Source of the DNA: Phenylobacterium aquaticum
Lineage (GTDB): Bacteria; Pseudomonadota; Alphaproteobacteria; Caulobacterales; Caulobacteraceae
DNA length: 64,000 bases
Assembly: GCF_022695515.1 (NCBI RefSeq)
Contig: NZ_JALDPT010000001.1
Span: forward strand, 186,001-250,000
Direction: 5' to 3'
The translations under genes and the position numbers were made by a program. Numbering within the stretch: position 1 is the stretch's first letter; each line of letters starts with the position of its first letter. Positions 1 to 9,046 of this stretch are shown in pieces. A model generated the notes under the pieces. The model did no database searches. It had not been told where the DNA came from and saw only the letters and a list, made by a program, of their open reading frames with translations.

Positions 1-116
1 GGGGTCTTGTAGACGACCAATGTTTTCGGATTGGCCGCGCGGGCGCAACTGCTCGCCAAGAGCGCAGCGGCGGCAGAGACAACGAGCCCGCGCCGATGGA
101 TCGCCTGGGAAATCAT
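1..116 (-). CDS. Exported protein, N-terminal fragment (runs off the window)
   Basis: Only the first 38 codons are inside the window. They start at an ATG preceded by an AAAGGA ribosome binding site about 12 bases upstream. The peptide begins with a twin Arg (HRRG), then a hydrophobic Val/Ala/Leu stretch and the segment LLASSCARAA, so it looks like a Sec or Tat signal peptide. The Cys might be a lipobox (ASSC), but position -3 is Ala rather than Leu, so I do not insist on a lipoprotein. It has the same orientation as the acyltransferase gene 18 bases upstream and may share its transcript. The mature protein cannot be identified. Confidence 0.6.
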   Translation of the reverse strand, partial: MISQAIHRRGLVVSAAAALLASSCARAANPKTLVVYKT

Positions 117-133
117 CTTGTCTCGTCCTTTGG

Positions 134-1312
134 CTAAACGTCGGGGGGCTGTGATCCGGGCGCCATAGCGGCCCGCGAGCCGGGCGCCGGCCATAGGCGA
201 TCGGCGCGGCGCCGGATCCAAGTTCGGGCAGGCCCCTCGAAGAGGTAGTGCACGGCGAACGCGGCGACGAGCGTGAGCGTGAGCAGGCACGCGATCTCCC
301 ACCACGCCAGCACATAGGCGCTCGGGCGCTGCGTGAGAGCGGAATTGACGCCCTTCCATCCAATCAGGATGGGCATGTGAACCAGATAGAGCGCGTAGGA
401 GGCCTCGCCCCCGGCCAGCATCAACGGGTGTGCAAGCGCGCTATCCGCGCTGGCTTTCGAGAGCAGGCCCAGGCTGAGGATCAGGGGCCCGGCCGCGGCC
501 ACGACGATCCGGTCGTCCGCCTTGAGATGCATCAGCGCCAGCAAGGTGATCGCCGACAGCCAAGCCGCGCCGATCGCCCATCGCCGCGTGATTTGCAGCC
601 GCTGTCCCAACCGGTAGAGACCGATGCCATAGAGGAACTCGGGGATGATCCGCAGCACGCCCATATTCAGTTCAGCATGGACCACCACATCGCCGAACAC
701 CGCCTGATAGATCAGATCCAGCGCCAGGAAGACCAGCCCCGACAGGGCGAGCAGGACCCAGGGCCGGCGCGCGAGAACCAGACCCACCCAGGCGAAGGCG
801 GGGAAGGCGAGATAGGCGAACCATTCGGCGGACAGCGACCAGGAGGGTCCATTCCATTCCGCCACGACGGTTTCGGGCAACCAGGCATGCACCAACAACA
901 AGGTCGTGAGCAGGCCGAGCGGATTGTAGAGCCCGTGATCAAACTCCGCGCCGATCAAGGTCGCCGCGCCGACCATCACGAGGACGAACGCCAGGACGGC
1001 GACGTGCGCCGGGTAGACGCGTGCGAAGCGCGCCGCCAGGAAGCGGCGGTAGTCCAGCCGCCGGTCCTCCAGCGCCTGACGATAGGCATGGGTGAGGACG
1101 AAGCCGGACAGGATGAAGAAGGCGTCGACGCCGAGCCGGGCCCGATTGAGGATCCCGGTCGACGCCATGGAGTCCCAAGGCCACTGGAGTTGGTAGTGGA
1201 AGAGCACAACCCCCAGCGCCAACGCGAAACGGACCGAGGTCAGGGCAGGCAGATTGTTCGGGAAGGGCGACCCTGTCGTCCCTTCAGGTTTGAAAGGCTC
1301 GCCGTTTCCCAT
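134..1312 (-). CDS. Acyltransferase family 3 membrane protein
   Basis: A 392-residue integral membrane protein with about ten hydrophobic segments. The N-terminus LTSVRFALALGVVLFH followed by GVDAFFILSGFVLTH is the signature of acyltransferase-3 (OafA/ExoZ-like) enzymes, which move acyl groups onto sugars of surface polysaccharides or glycans at the inner membrane. The conserved His (LFHY) and the FFILSGF segment are present. I chose the ATG at 1312 because it follows a GGGGATCAG stretch and directly precedes the conserved start; the longer frame adds a low-complexity Arg-rich leader. The acceptor is unknown. A second, distinct paralogue lies at 7199-8314. Its link to copper resistance is only positional. 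Confidence 0.8.
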   Translation of the reverse strand: MGNGEPFKPEGTTGSPFPNNLPALTSVRFALALGVVLFHYQLQWPWDSMASTGILNRARLGVDAFFILSGFVLTHAYRQALEDRRLDYRRFLAARFARVYPAHVAVLAFVLVMVGAATLIGAEFDHGLYNPLGLLTTLLLVHAWLPETVVAEWNGPSWSLSAEWFAYLAFPAFAWVGLVLARRPWVLLALSGLVFLALDLIYQAVFGDVVVHAELNMGVLRIIPEFLYGIGLYRLGQRLQITRRWAIGAAWLSAITLLALMHLKADDRIVVAAAGPLILSLGLLSKASADSALAHPLMLAGGEASYALYLVHMPILIGWKGVNSALTQRPSAYVLAWWEIACLLTLTLVAAFAVHYLFEGPARTWIRRRADRLWPAPGSRAAMAPGSQPPDV

Positions 1313-1490
1313 TCTGATCCCCGCCCCGCTCCTCAGTATACGCGCGGGGACAACGCCGGCCCTCAGGCGCCAGCTCCGGAGCTGCGCACTCCGGGAGGTC
1401 GATCGAGCTCCTTCGGGTAGGTGAGGCGCCGAATGTAGCCCCCTGAGCGCCACCTCCAGGCTTGGAGGCTTGCGGGCCGCCCAGGTGAGA

Positions 1491-2243
1491 TCAGACGCCG
1501 GGCCTCCGATCGATTGGGGTCGCCGGCGCTCCGCCGCGCGGGCGCGCCCTCAGCCGCCGAAGATCGCTTCCCAGGCGCAACACGAGCAGGACGATCCCGG
1601 TCACGACGACCACCAGGGTCGCCGCTGCGGCGGCGACGATCAGCGGATGATTGTAGCTGCGCGAGGCGCCGAAATTCATGATGTGGATCTGGTAGAAGAA
1701 GTCGTAGAGCGCCCACAGGTCCGAGCGTCGGCTCAGCACCTCGCCGGTAAAGGCGTCGAGATAGAGCCGGCTGTGTTCCTTATCGCCGAAACGCGCCCGC
1801 CAGAGCGGTCCGCTGACCTGGGCTTCCGGCGGCGCGCTCTCTTCATAGTCGACGGCGAGCAGCTTGCCGGCTCCCTTGTACGCCATCTGCGCATAGGTCC
1901 GGGCGGCGGCGGCGGTGATCTCATCGACGTTCTCGCCGCTGTAGGCATTCCACCAGCCCTCGCTGCCCGCGGCCGACTTCAGCACCCAGATTGGGCCTCG
2001 CGGCGTATTCTTGAGCGTCGCCTCACCGACATCGGTCATGTCGGCGAGGGCCAGCTGCTTCTCCAGCGGCAGCAAGCGCTTGGTGTCGATCGGCGGCAGC
2101 GCCGCCGATCCAATGTGCTGTTCGCCGCGCACCTGCTCGATCGGTATCGCGGTCATGATAAGCCCACCCGCGACCCAGCCGAGCACCTGTATCGCGACGA
2201 CCAAGGCGATCCACTTGTGCAGTTGAAGCGACAGACGCAGCAT
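1491..2243 (-). CDS. PepSY-domain membrane protein
   Basis: 250 residues. There is an N-terminal membrane segment right after LHKWIALVVAIQVLGW, a periplasmic central part with a PepSY-like stretch (LYLDAFTGEVL), and a second membrane segment near residues 205-228 followed by a basic cytoplasmic tail. This is the layout of PepSY-associated transmembrane proteins, often found beside metal-uptake or metal-resistance genes and related to small ferric-reductase-like membrane proteins. It lies downstream of pcoB in the same orientation, 79 bases away, so it may be co-transcribed with the copper oxidase pair. The exact function is unknown. Confidence 0.75.
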   Translation of the reverse strand: MLRLSLQLHKWIALVVAIQVLGWVAGGLIMTAIPIEQVRGEQHIGSAALPPIDTKRLLPLEKQLALADMTDVGEATLKNTPRGPIWVLKSAAGSEGWWNAYSGENVDEITAAAARTYAQMAYKGAGKLLAVDYEESAPPEAQVSGPLWRARFGDKEHSRLYLDAFTGEVLSRRSDLWALYDFFYQIHIMNFGASRSYNHPLIVAAAAATLVVVVTGIVLLVLRLGSDLRRLRARPRGGAPATPIDRRPGV

Positions 2244-2322
2244 GGTGCCCCCGGACTTCTAGTTACCGAGCGACCTCTATCGCCTCAACATTGCGCCGGT
2301 ATTTCCCAGTTGGGCCGCGGAA

Positions 2323-3456
2323 CTAGAAGAAGGCGCGAAGACCCACGACGAAGCTTGTGGCCTTGACGTCTTCACCGAGCGCCCGCGCATAGTCCGCGGT
2401 CTTGCCGAACTTGCGGTCCCAGGAGACACCGATGTAAGGGGCGAATTCGCGTCGGACCTCATAGCGCAGGCGAAGTCCCAGCTCGGCATTCGACAGGCCC
2501 GAGCCGGTCCGGGTCTCGAGCGTGTCCTGGGCGGCCAGGTTGAACTCGGCCCGGGGCTGCAGGATCAGGCGATTGGTCAGGCGAAGGTCGTAGGTGCCTT
2601 CGATGCGGCCGAGCAACTCGCCCTTGTTGGACAAGAAGGCGGCCCCCTCGATATCGAACCAGTAAGGGAACAGGCTTTCGAAGCCTACGGTCGCGTAGGT
2701 CCGATTGTGCGGCTCGAAATCCTGACGCACCCCGATCTGAACGTCGGTGTAGACCCCCACGGCGCGAGAGTAGAGCGCCTGCACCTCGGCCGCTTCGATC
2801 CCTTCGCCGCGGGTCCCCTCCCCTTCGCTCTTCAGCACGAAGCGATTGATGTCGCCGCCGAACCAGGCTTGGCCATCCCAGCGATAACCGTCAGCGCCTT
2901 TCCGAGCCTGGAATTCGGCGAGGTTCGTCATGACTTTGGAGGTGATGACGGCGCCATGCTCGCGTCGCAGCTGCGCCACCGCCTGGTCCATCTCGGCGCG
3001 CGGGAAGAAGCGGTCAGCGGCGCGATCCGCAGGCGGCGGCGGGGGCGGAGACTTGGGGATGTCCGGCTGGGCCGTCGGGCCCATATCCATGCCAGGCATG
3101 GCCGAATGGTCCATTGGCGCAGAATCCGCGGGCATCGCCATGCCCGGCATCGCACTATGGTCCGGCGCCGGGGCCGCCGGCGCGGCTGGCGCCGGCATCG
3201 TCATGCCCGGCATGGCCGAGTGATCCATCGGCGCGGCCGGGGGCGTCGCAGAAGGGCTCGAGGCGGGTTTCGACTGAGGGGTCTTGCGGGCAGGAGCCGC
3301 CGCGGGCTTGGCCTTTGGTTTCGGCTTGGGCTTCGCCTTCTGGGCTGGCTGCGCCGGCATGGCCATGCCGGGCATCGAGGAGTGATCCATGGTCTGGGCG
3401 GCGACCGGGGTCGCCAGCGCCAGAGGGATCAGCGAGATCAGGGCCAACCGGTTCAT
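2323..3456 (-). CDS. pcoB: Outer-membrane copper resistance protein CopB/PcoB
   Basis: 377 residues. A signal peptide (MNRLALISLIPLALATPVAAQ) is followed by a long low-complexity region with repeated metal-binding MDHS.MPGM units and Pro/Lys-rich linkers. The C-terminal 220 residues match the PcoB/CopB beta-barrel (FFPRAEMDQAVAQLRREHG, then repeated amphipathic strands ending in AFF). PcoB proteins sit in the outer membrane and act with the periplasmic oxidase PcoA. The start codon overlaps the stop of pcoA by four bases (ATGA), so the two genes are translationally coupled. The Met/His repeats are longer than in many homologues, so the apparent N-terminus is mostly a metal-binding tail. Confidence 0.9.
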   Translation of the reverse strand: MNRLALISLIPLALATPVAAQTMDHSSMPGMAMPAQPAQKAKPKPKPKAKPAAAPARKTPQSKPASSPSATPPAAPMDHSAMPGMTMPAPAAPAAPAPDHSAMPGMAMPADSAPMDHSAMPGMDMGPTAQPDIPKSPPPPPPADRAADRFFPRAEMDQAVAQLRREHGAVITSKVMTNLAEFQARKGADGYRWDGQAWFGGDINRFVLKSEGEGTRGEGIEAAEVQALYSRAVGVYTDVQIGVRQDFEPHNRTYATVGFESLFPYWFDIEGAAFLSNKGELLGRIEGTYDLRLTNRLILQPRAEFNLAAQDTLETRTGSGLSNAELGLRLRYEVRREFAPYIGVSWDRKFGKTADYARALGEDVKATSFVVGLRAFF

Positions 3457-5306
3457 GCGGCGCCTCCATCGAGCGGCCGCACGCTGAACACTTGGAACAT
3501 CCCGGCGTGCATGTGGTAGAGCATGTGGCAGTGGAAGGCCCAGTCTCCGGGATCCGCCGTGAAGTCCCAGGAGACCTTGCCGCCAGGCGCGACGATGACC
3601 GTATGTTTTCTGGGTCCGTGGCCTGGTGGTGCGTGCGCCAGCTCGAAGAAGTGACCGTGCAGGTGGATTGGATGCGCCATCATGGTGTCGTTGATCAGCG
3701 TCACCCGCACCCGCTCGCCCTTTTCGAAGGTGTAGGGCTTGCTCGTCTCGCTGAACTTCAGGCCATCGAACCCCCACATGAAGCGTTCCATGTTGCCGGT
3801 GAGGTGGATGTCGAGCGCGCGGGTCGGCATTCGCGGATCGGAACTTGGCGTCAGCGCGATCAGGTCCTTGTAGACCAGCACCCGATGACCGACGCTTTCC
3901 AGGCCTTGTCCGGCCTCCCCGGTCCGATCCATGGGCATCGGCGCGATGGTCTGGACCCCGGGCCCCAGCTTCACGCCTGGGGCGTTCTGCGGGTCGCGCA
4001 TCGACATCTTCATGCCGCCCATGTCGCCCATCGCGTCGGAACCGCGCGGCTTCGGCGCGGCCATTCCGGGCGCAGCGGCCATGCCCGGCATGCCAGCCAT
4101 GCCGGGCATCGCGGCCATGTCGTGGCCCGCCGCGCCATGGTCCATGCCGGCCATCGCGCCAGACCCGCCCATGTTCATGCCCTTCATGGAACTCATGTCC
4201 ATGCCCATGTCCTTCATGGTCGCGAGCGGCCGCTCCCGAAGCGGCGGGACCGGTGCGGCCATCCCGGCCCGCGGCGCCAGCGTCGCGCGGCCCATGCCCG
4301 AGCGGTCGACAGCCTCTGAGACGATGGTGAAGGCCTTGTCTTCCGTCGGCTGCACGATGACGTCGTAGGTCTCGGCGTTGCCGATCTGGAACTCATCCAC
4401 CTCCACAGGGCGGACATCCTGGCCGTCAGCGGCCACGACCGTCATCTTCAGGCCGGGGATGCGCACATCGAAGACCATCTGCGCTGCAGTGTTGATGAAG
4501 CGCAGGCGCACCCGCTCACCCGGTGTGAACAGGCCGGTCCAGTTGTCCTTCGGCCCGTGGCCGTTGATCAGGAACTTGAGCACCGAGCCCGTGACATCGG
4601 AGATGTCGGTCGGGTCCATCCGCATCTTGGCCCATTCCATCCGCTCCTGAAGCGTCTGGTCCCTGCCCTCGAGCAGGCCGGCGATGGTTTGCTTCTGAAA
4701 ATTGAACACGCCGCCCTGCTGCTTCATGCGCTTGAAGATCACGTGCGGGTGCATGAAGCTGAAGTCGGAGAGCACGATGACGTGTTCGCGATCATAGGCG
4801 ATCGGATCGGGCCCGGCGGGGTCGATGATGATGGGTCCGTAGTGCCCTTCAGCCTCCTGCAGACCAGAGTGGCTGTGATACCAATAGGTCCCCGACTGCT
4901 TGATCGGGAACTCGTAGACGAAAGTCTGTCGCGGCTTGATCCCCGGGAAGCTGACGCCGGGAACGCCATCCATTTGGAAGGGCACGAGGAGGCCATGCCA
5001 GTGTATCGAGGTCTCCTCGTCGAGGTCGTTGGTCACTGAAAGACGAACGTTCTGGCCTTCTTTCAGACGCAGAAGGGGTCCCGGGACCGTCCCGTTGATG
5101 GTGATCGCATGTCCGGCGCGACCATCGACCGTAAGGCTCGAGTGACCGATCCGCAGATCGATGTTCGGCCCGGTCAAGGTCGGCAATGTCGGACCGGCGC
5201 CCATCGTGGCGCTCTGCGCCCAACCAGGCAGCAGGCTGCTGAGCGCCAGGCCGCCGCCCATCAGTGAGGCGCCACGCAGCAACTGGCGACGATCAAAGTC
5301 CTTCAT
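3453..5306 (-). CDS. pcoA: Periplasmic multicopper oxidase CopA/PcoA
   Basis: 617 residues, the usual length for PcoA. The Tat signal has DRRQLLRG at residues 5-12. All copper ligand motifs are visible: HWHG near 102, WYHSHSG near 145, HPIHLHGH near 555 and HCHMLYHMHAGM near 600, which together form the type 1 and type 2/3 centres. Between about 385 and 450 there is an insert rich in Met, His and Gly (repeated MPGM, MDHG and MGGM units) that probably binds copper. The family oxidises Cu(I) in the periplasm. I chose the ATG that puts the twin-arginine motif at the N-terminus. It is first in an operon with pcoB. Confidence 0.93.
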   Translation of the reverse strand: MKDFDRRQLLRGASLMGGGLALSSLLPGWAQSATMGAGPTLPTLTGPNIDLRIGHSSLTVDGRAGHAITINGTVPGPLLRLKEGQNVRLSVTNDLDEETSIHWHGLLVPFQMDGVPGVSFPGIKPRQTFVYEFPIKQSGTYWYHSHSGLQEAEGHYGPIIIDPAGPDPIAYDREHVIVLSDFSFMHPHVIFKRMKQQGGVFNFQKQTIAGLLEGRDQTLQERMEWAKMRMDPTDISDVTGSVLKFLINGHGPKDNWTGLFTPGERVRLRFINTAAQMVFDVRIPGLKMTVVAADGQDVRPVEVDEFQIGNAETYDVIVQPTEDKAFTIVSEAVDRSGMGRATLAPRAGMAAPVPPLRERPLATMKDMGMDMSSMKGMNMGGSGAMAGMDHGAAGHDMAAMPGMAGMPGMAAAPGMAAPKPRGSDAMGDMGGMKMSMRDPQNAPGVKLGPGVQTIAPMPMDRTGEAGQGLESVGHRVLVYKDLIALTPSSDPRMPTRALDIHLTGNMERFMWGFDGLKFSETSKPYTFEKGERVRVTLINDTMMAHPIHLHGHFFELAHAPPGHGPRKHTVIVAPGGKVSWDFTADPGDWAFHCHMLYHMHAGMFQVFSVRPLDGGAA

Positions 5307-5413
5307 GTCGATGCGGTATCCCAGGCGAATGAATGGCACGGCTCTCGGCCGCACATTTTTATGGAATACGCGCGGGGTCGGCTGGCGCCCTTATGGAAAT
5401 GTCGAAAAATACT

Positions 5414-6145
5414 TCACGTTGCAGGCCGTGGAGGGCGCGCAACGACGCGAGACGCGGTCTGCGGCGTGATTCCAAAGAATCGTCGCATCGTTCGGCTGAG
5501 GTGGGCCTGATCGCTGAACCCGGCTTGCACAGCGGCGGCGGCGAGGGAGTCGCCGCGGCGCAGCGCGCCGATCGCCCGTTCGAGCCGAAGCCATGCGCGC
5601 CAATGGGCGAGCGGCGCGCCGAGTTCCGCGCGGGTCAGCGCGCGGAGGCGTGCGGGTGAGAGACCGACCCGTCGGGCGACGTCGCCGAGATCGCTATCAA
5701 CCTCCGTTAAGCCTCTCAGGTCCTGCAGCGCGGCGGCCAATCGCGGATCCAGGCGGCGTGGCTCGCAGGCGGCCGACGCCGCCGCCAAACTCCGGCCCGG
5801 GTCGGGGCCGCGCAGCCGGTCCGCCCACCGCGCCGGCAGCGCGTACGGGGCGGCTGGCCGCGTCGGGATGCCCCAGCTATGCGCGAGCCCTCCGAAACTC
5901 TGGAGATAGACGACACGAACGATCCGGTCAGACGGCACGATCGCATGCAGGGCGCGCGGCGCGATCAGGACCGCCTCCCCGACCACAGCGCCGCAAGGCC
6001 CCTCGACCGTTACCGAACCAGAAAGGCCGACCACGACCTGGGCGGCGAGATGGTGATGCGCTCGGGCGTCGCCGCAAAGACCTTCGAAGCAGGCCCAGTC
6101 CTCACCAAACCAAACTTGCCCGGACCAAGGATGCGCTGACGTCAT
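5414..6145 (-). CDS. AraC-family transcriptional regulator
   Basis: 243 residues. The N-terminal half is a small cupin-like sensor (HHHLAAQVVVGLSGSVTVEG). The C-terminal half carries two helix-turn-helix units; the second (VQAGFSDQAHLSRTMRRFFGITP) is the AraC/XylS signature. It reads in the same direction as pcoA, 107 bases upstream, and is divergent from the methyltransferase at 6238. It may control either neighbour; the sequence does not decide. Small His-rich cupin AraC proteins of this size are common in alphaproteobacteria and their ligands are mostly unknown. Confidence 0.85.
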   Translation of the reverse strand: MTSAHPWSGQVWFGEDWACFEGLCGDARAHHHLAAQVVVGLSGSVTVEGPCGAVVGEAVLIAPRALHAIVPSDRIVRVVYLQSFGGLAHSWGIPTRPAAPYALPARWADRLRGPDPGRSLAAASAACEPRRLDPRLAAALQDLRGLTEVDSDLGDVARRVGLSPARLRALTRAELGAPLAHWRAWLRLERAIGALRRGDSLAAAAVQAGFSDQAHLSRTMRRFFGITPQTASRVVARPPRPAT

Positions 6146-6237
6146 GTCCGATGATCGGAGCGGACGAACTGCGCGGCAAGCGTTCGGTTCAAGACCCGCT
6201 GAAACAGGCGCCGCCTCCTGTTCGCGAGAGGTGCGTC

Positions 6238-6909
6238 ATGTCTGACCCGAAAGACTTTATACCGGCGCTGGGACGCGCCGAGCTGACTGGCGACTACGAC
6301 CGGGTGATCGCGGTGATGACCCGCGAACGTCGATGGCGAGAGGCGCTGCTGAATCTGACCGATCCTGCCGACGGCGAGCTGATCGTCGACATCGGCGCGG
6401 GGACCGGGTCCCAGGCCATCGCCATCAAGGCGCGCTGCCCGGGGGCTCGCGTGGTCGGGGTCGACCCAGATCCCGCGGTCCTGCGGATTGCAAGGGACAA
6501 GGCGGCAGCGGCCGGGGTCGAGGTCGAATGGCTCGAGGGCTATGGAGATGAAGCCGACCGTCTGTTGGGCTCAGCCGTCGCCGACAAGGTGATCTCGAGC
6601 TTGGTGTTCCACCAGTGCGATGTGCCGGTGAAGGCGGAAATTCTGAAAGCGACGATTCGCCTGGGGCGACCGAACGCCCGCGTCGTCATCGCCGACTACG
6701 GGCTGCAACGCACCCTGCTGATGCGGCTGCTGTTCCGCCAAGTTCAGGCCCTCGACGGCTGGGAGCGGACCGGATTCAACGCCAAGGGCAAGCTTTCCGA
6801 TCTCATGGCCGAAGTCGGGCTGATCGGCGTGGCCGAACGCCGCGTTATCCCCACCCCGACAGGTTCGATATCCCTTTATGTCGCCACGACGGCCGGGATG
6901 GGCGGCTGA
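6238..6909 (+). CDS. Class I SAM-dependent methyltransferase
   Basis: 223 residues with a clear SAM-binding motif I (IVDIGAGTGSQAIAIKARCPGARVVGVDPDP), a motif near SSLVFHQC, and a C-terminal beta hairpin. The fold resembles UbiE/ArsM-type small-molecule methyltransferases, but the conserved Cys set of ArsM is not seen, so I do not call it an arsenite methylase. The start ATG follows GAGAGG, and the longer upstream frame is the reverse side of the araC gene. The substrate is unknown; its position in a metal island suggests a metalloid or a metal-damaged metabolite as one possibility. Confidence 0.75.
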   Translation: MSDPKDFIPALGRAELTGDYDRVIAVMTRERRWREALLNLTDPADGELIVDIGAGTGSQAIAIKARCPGARVVGVDPDPAVLRIARDKAAAAGVEVEWLEGYGDEADRLLGSAVADKVISSLVFHQCDVPVKAEILKATIRLGRPNARVVIADYGLQRTLLMRLLFRQVQALDGWERTGFNAKGKLSDLMAEVGLIGVAERRVIPTPTGSISLYVATTAGMGG

Positions 6910-7100
6910 AGCCCGCGCCCACGAGAAGTTAGACGAAGACAAAATCCGTGTCGGCGGATTGGGACGCTGACCAACCTCCACCTGCCAAATGGAGGATGCG
7001 CGAGCGCGTATCATCAGCAAATCCCGGCGATGCACGTCCATTGCTTGCTGACCATCTTTCGGCGCTGCTGCCTTAGGCATCCCTCCCACGACTGGAAGGC

Positions 7101-7129
7101 TTGGTGCTGCGGACTCTAGTCTCTATAAT
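7101..7129 (+). promoter_or_regulatory. Sigma-70-type promoter of the 7199 gene
   Basis: TTGGTG at 7101-7106 and a perfect TATAAT at 7124-7129 are separated by exactly 17 bases. The predicted transcript start near 7136 lies after the first in-frame ATG (7133), which supports the ATG at 7199 as the true start. An imperfect CCTCCCACGACTGGAAGG palindrome just upstream (7082-7099) resembles the CueR boxes elsewhere in the window, but its spacing is not that of a MerR-type promoter. The rest of the 6910-7198 gap shows nothing else. Confidence 0.6.
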
Positions 7130-7198
7130 GCCATGCTGCATTTGCGGAATCTTAGGATCGTCGACCTAGGCTGGACTTACCAGTATCCGGACCGGTCC

Positions 7199-8314
7199 AT
7201 GCCCCAGAACCTCAAACCCCTCACCGCCATGCGCTTCTTTGCGGCGATGTGGGTGGTCGCCTTCCACTTCACGCCCAGCCTCGGTGTCGGCATGCCCGCC
7301 CTGGTCGCCAAGGGCTATCTCGGCGTCGAGCTGTTCTTCGTGCTCTCGGGCTTCATTCTCAGCCATGTCTATATGGAATCGTTCGGCGACCGGCGGTTCC
7401 GCTATCCGGACTTCCTATGGGCGCGGCTGGCGCGCATCTACCCCGTCCATCTGGCGACGCTCGCGGGCCTTGGCCTGGTGGTCGCCGCGGCGACCGCCGC
7501 AGGCGTCGACGCCGGCGACAAGGTGTTGGCATGGTCGTCATTGCCCGCGCACCTAAGCCTTACCCAGGCCTGGGGCCTGGGCCTGGCCGGCGGCTGGAAC
7601 CATCCCTCCTGGTCGATCTCGGCCGAGTGGTTCGCCTATCTGACCTTCCCCGTCTTCGCCTTCTTGATCTGGCCGCTGCGCGCCCGTCCGTGGGTCGCCG
7701 TCGCGCTGGCCGTCGTGCTCGTCGTCGGCCTGAACATCGGCTTCCAGCAGGTCGCCGGCTTCCCGCTGACCCAGGCGACCATCGCCTGGGGCGCGCTGCG
7801 GATCGTGCCCTGCTTCACGCTCGGCTGCGCGGTCTGGCTGCTGTGGCGTTCAGATGTCATTCGGTCTCCACGCATCGCGATGGGCGGCGTTCTGGGGTCG
7901 GTCGCGGCAGTGGCGGCCTGCGCCTTCGTCGGCGCGCCTGACTGGCTGAGCGTCTGCCTGTTCGGGGCTTTGATCCTGAGCTTGGGAAGCCTGGCCAGCA
8001 CCGGATCACGGCTGCTGACGGCGCCCCTCTGGGTCTATCTGGGCGAGGTCAGCTTCGCCGTCTACATGGTCTGCATTCCCTGGCAGCTGGTCTTCGAGCA
8101 CGGCGCGAAGAAGCTGCTCGGCCTCCCCGGCGACACCCTGCCGCCCTGGCTCTGGGCAGCCTTGTTCGTCGGCGTCGTTCCGGCAGCCATGGCGGTCCAC
8201 CACTTGGTCGAGCGTCCCGCCCGTGAGGCCATGCGGCGCCATGGCGTGCCGTTCGTGCGCCGCCGCGCCGCCCTAGCGCACCGCGTCGCCGAGGTGGCCT
8301 TGGCGCGGCGATAG
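7199..8314 (+). CDS. Acyltransferase family 3 membrane protein
   Basis: 371 residues. It starts LKPLTAMRFFAAMWVVAFHF and continues with GVELFFVLSGFILSHVY, the acyltransferase-3 signature, followed by about ten membrane segments and a basic cytoplasmic tail. It is a paralogue, not a copy, of the minus-strand protein at 134-1312. Members acylate surface glycans or secreted molecules. The start at 7199 is preferred because the upstream ATG at 7133 falls at or before the predicted transcript start. It is convergent with the small membrane gene at 8322. Confidence 0.8.
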   Translation: MPQNLKPLTAMRFFAAMWVVAFHFTPSLGVGMPALVAKGYLGVELFFVLSGFILSHVYMESFGDRRFRYPDFLWARLARIYPVHLATLAGLGLVVAAATAAGVDAGDKVLAWSSLPAHLSLTQAWGLGLAGGWNHPSWSISAEWFAYLTFPVFAFLIWPLRARPWVAVALAVVLVVGLNIGFQQVAGFPLTQATIAWGALRIVPCFTLGCAVWLLWRSDVIRSPRIAMGGVLGSVAAVAACAFVGAPDWLSVCLFGALILSLGSLASTGSRLLTAPLWVYLGEVSFAVYMVCIPWQLVFEHGAKKLLGLPGDTLPPWLWAALFVGVVPAAMAVHHLVERPAREAMRRHGVPFVRRRAALAHRVAEVALARR

Positions 8315-8321
8315 GGACGCC

Positions 8322-8843
8322 TCAGGAACGTGCGCGGAGCGCCTGCTGGCGACGGAAGCCGTAGGGCGTCAAGCCGGCCGGCTTGTAGATGGACAACACG
8401 GCCGGGACAAGCAGCACCGCCAGGCCGCCGGCGGCGTGGACCAGAAGCTGGACGCCCAGGCTGTTCAGGTCGGCGCGGGACACAGTCAGGTCGCTCGCCA
8501 GCCGCGCCGCGTCGCCGATCATCCGCATCTTGATCAGCAGGATCGCCGTGGCGAAGCTCGTCAGCAGCAGCTTGAGCAGCACCCAGTAGTGGCGCAAGAG
8601 GCCCCAAGGCGTGGCGAGGCCCTGGACCAGCCCCACCAGCAGCGCAGCGAAAGCGAGGGGGAGGATGACGGCGCGAGCAATCAAGGCCATTGCGGCATAG
8701 ACGCCGCGTTGGGTCTGTTCGTCCGCCGTGCTAACGCCCAGGACGGCCAGCGCCAGGAACGCCGCAATCGCGCCGAGCAGGCCGACCGACGTCACTACAT
8801 GCACGGTGAGGACGAGCTTGCGCTGGGCCGGCGTCAGGGTCAC
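8322..8843 (-). CDS. Integral membrane protein (DUF2269/CopD-like)
   Basis: 173 residues with four hydrophobic segments. There are His residues in the first (LVLTVHVVTSVGLLGAIAAF) and last (VHAAGGLAVLLVPAVL) and an LLRHYWVLLK loop. This resembles the small four-helix membrane proteins of the DUF2269/CopD superfamily, which in resistance islands are thought to move or reduce metals. The start overlaps the stop of the upstream gene (ATGA at 8840-8843), so the two are coupled. The precise family is an inference from topology and the His positions. Confidence 0.6.
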   Translation of the reverse strand: MTLTPAQRKLVLTVHVVTSVGLLGAIAAFLALAVLGVSTADEQTQRGVYAAMALIARAVILPLAFAALLVGLVQGLATPWGLLRHYWVLLKLLLTSFATAILLIKMRMIGDAARLASDLTVSRADLNSLGVQLLVHAAGGLAVLLVPAVLSIYKPAGLTPYGFRRQQALRARS

Positions 8844-9046
8844 GCCGCCGCCCCGGTCCTTGCGGCCCCGGCATGCCGTCCGTGAAACCCATGCCCGCCT
8901 GGCCGGAGGCCGGCGAGATGTAGAGCCACGAAGAGGACGATCAGGCCGGCGACGACCACGCAGAACACCTTCACCCAGCGCGGCATGCCCGGTGTAGACG
9001 CGGAGCGGCCGCGATCGCCATCGGCCTCGGTCACTGGCCCGGTCAT
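8840..9046 (-). CDS. Small single-span membrane protein
   Basis: 68 residues: a hydrophilic start, one membrane helix (WVKVFCVVVAGLIVLFVALHLAG) and a His/Gly-rich tail (GGHGFHGRHAG) that could bind metal. It is first in a two-gene unit with the membrane protein at 8322 and is divergent from the TetR regulator at 9166. It is not a recognised named family. The tail and the location suggest an accessory role in metal handling; this is inference. Confidence 0.6.
   Translation of the reverse strand: MTGPVTEADGDRGRSASTPGMPRWVKVFCVVVAGLIVLFVALHLAGLRPGGHGFHGRHAGAARTGAAA

Noticed and set aside
2707-3519. Gly/Arg-rich plus-strand frame opposite pcoB
   Set aside because: It mirrors the Met/His/Pro repeats of pcoB and has no ribosome site or family pattern.
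5593-6237. An N-terminal 215-residue extension of the methyltransferase
   Set aside because: This stretch is the reverse strand of the araC gene; the ATG at 6238 has a ribosome site and begins the recognisable domain.
6238-6909. Arsenite methyltransferase ArsM
   Set aside because: The conserved Cys residues of ArsM are not visible, and no arsenic genes are nearby.
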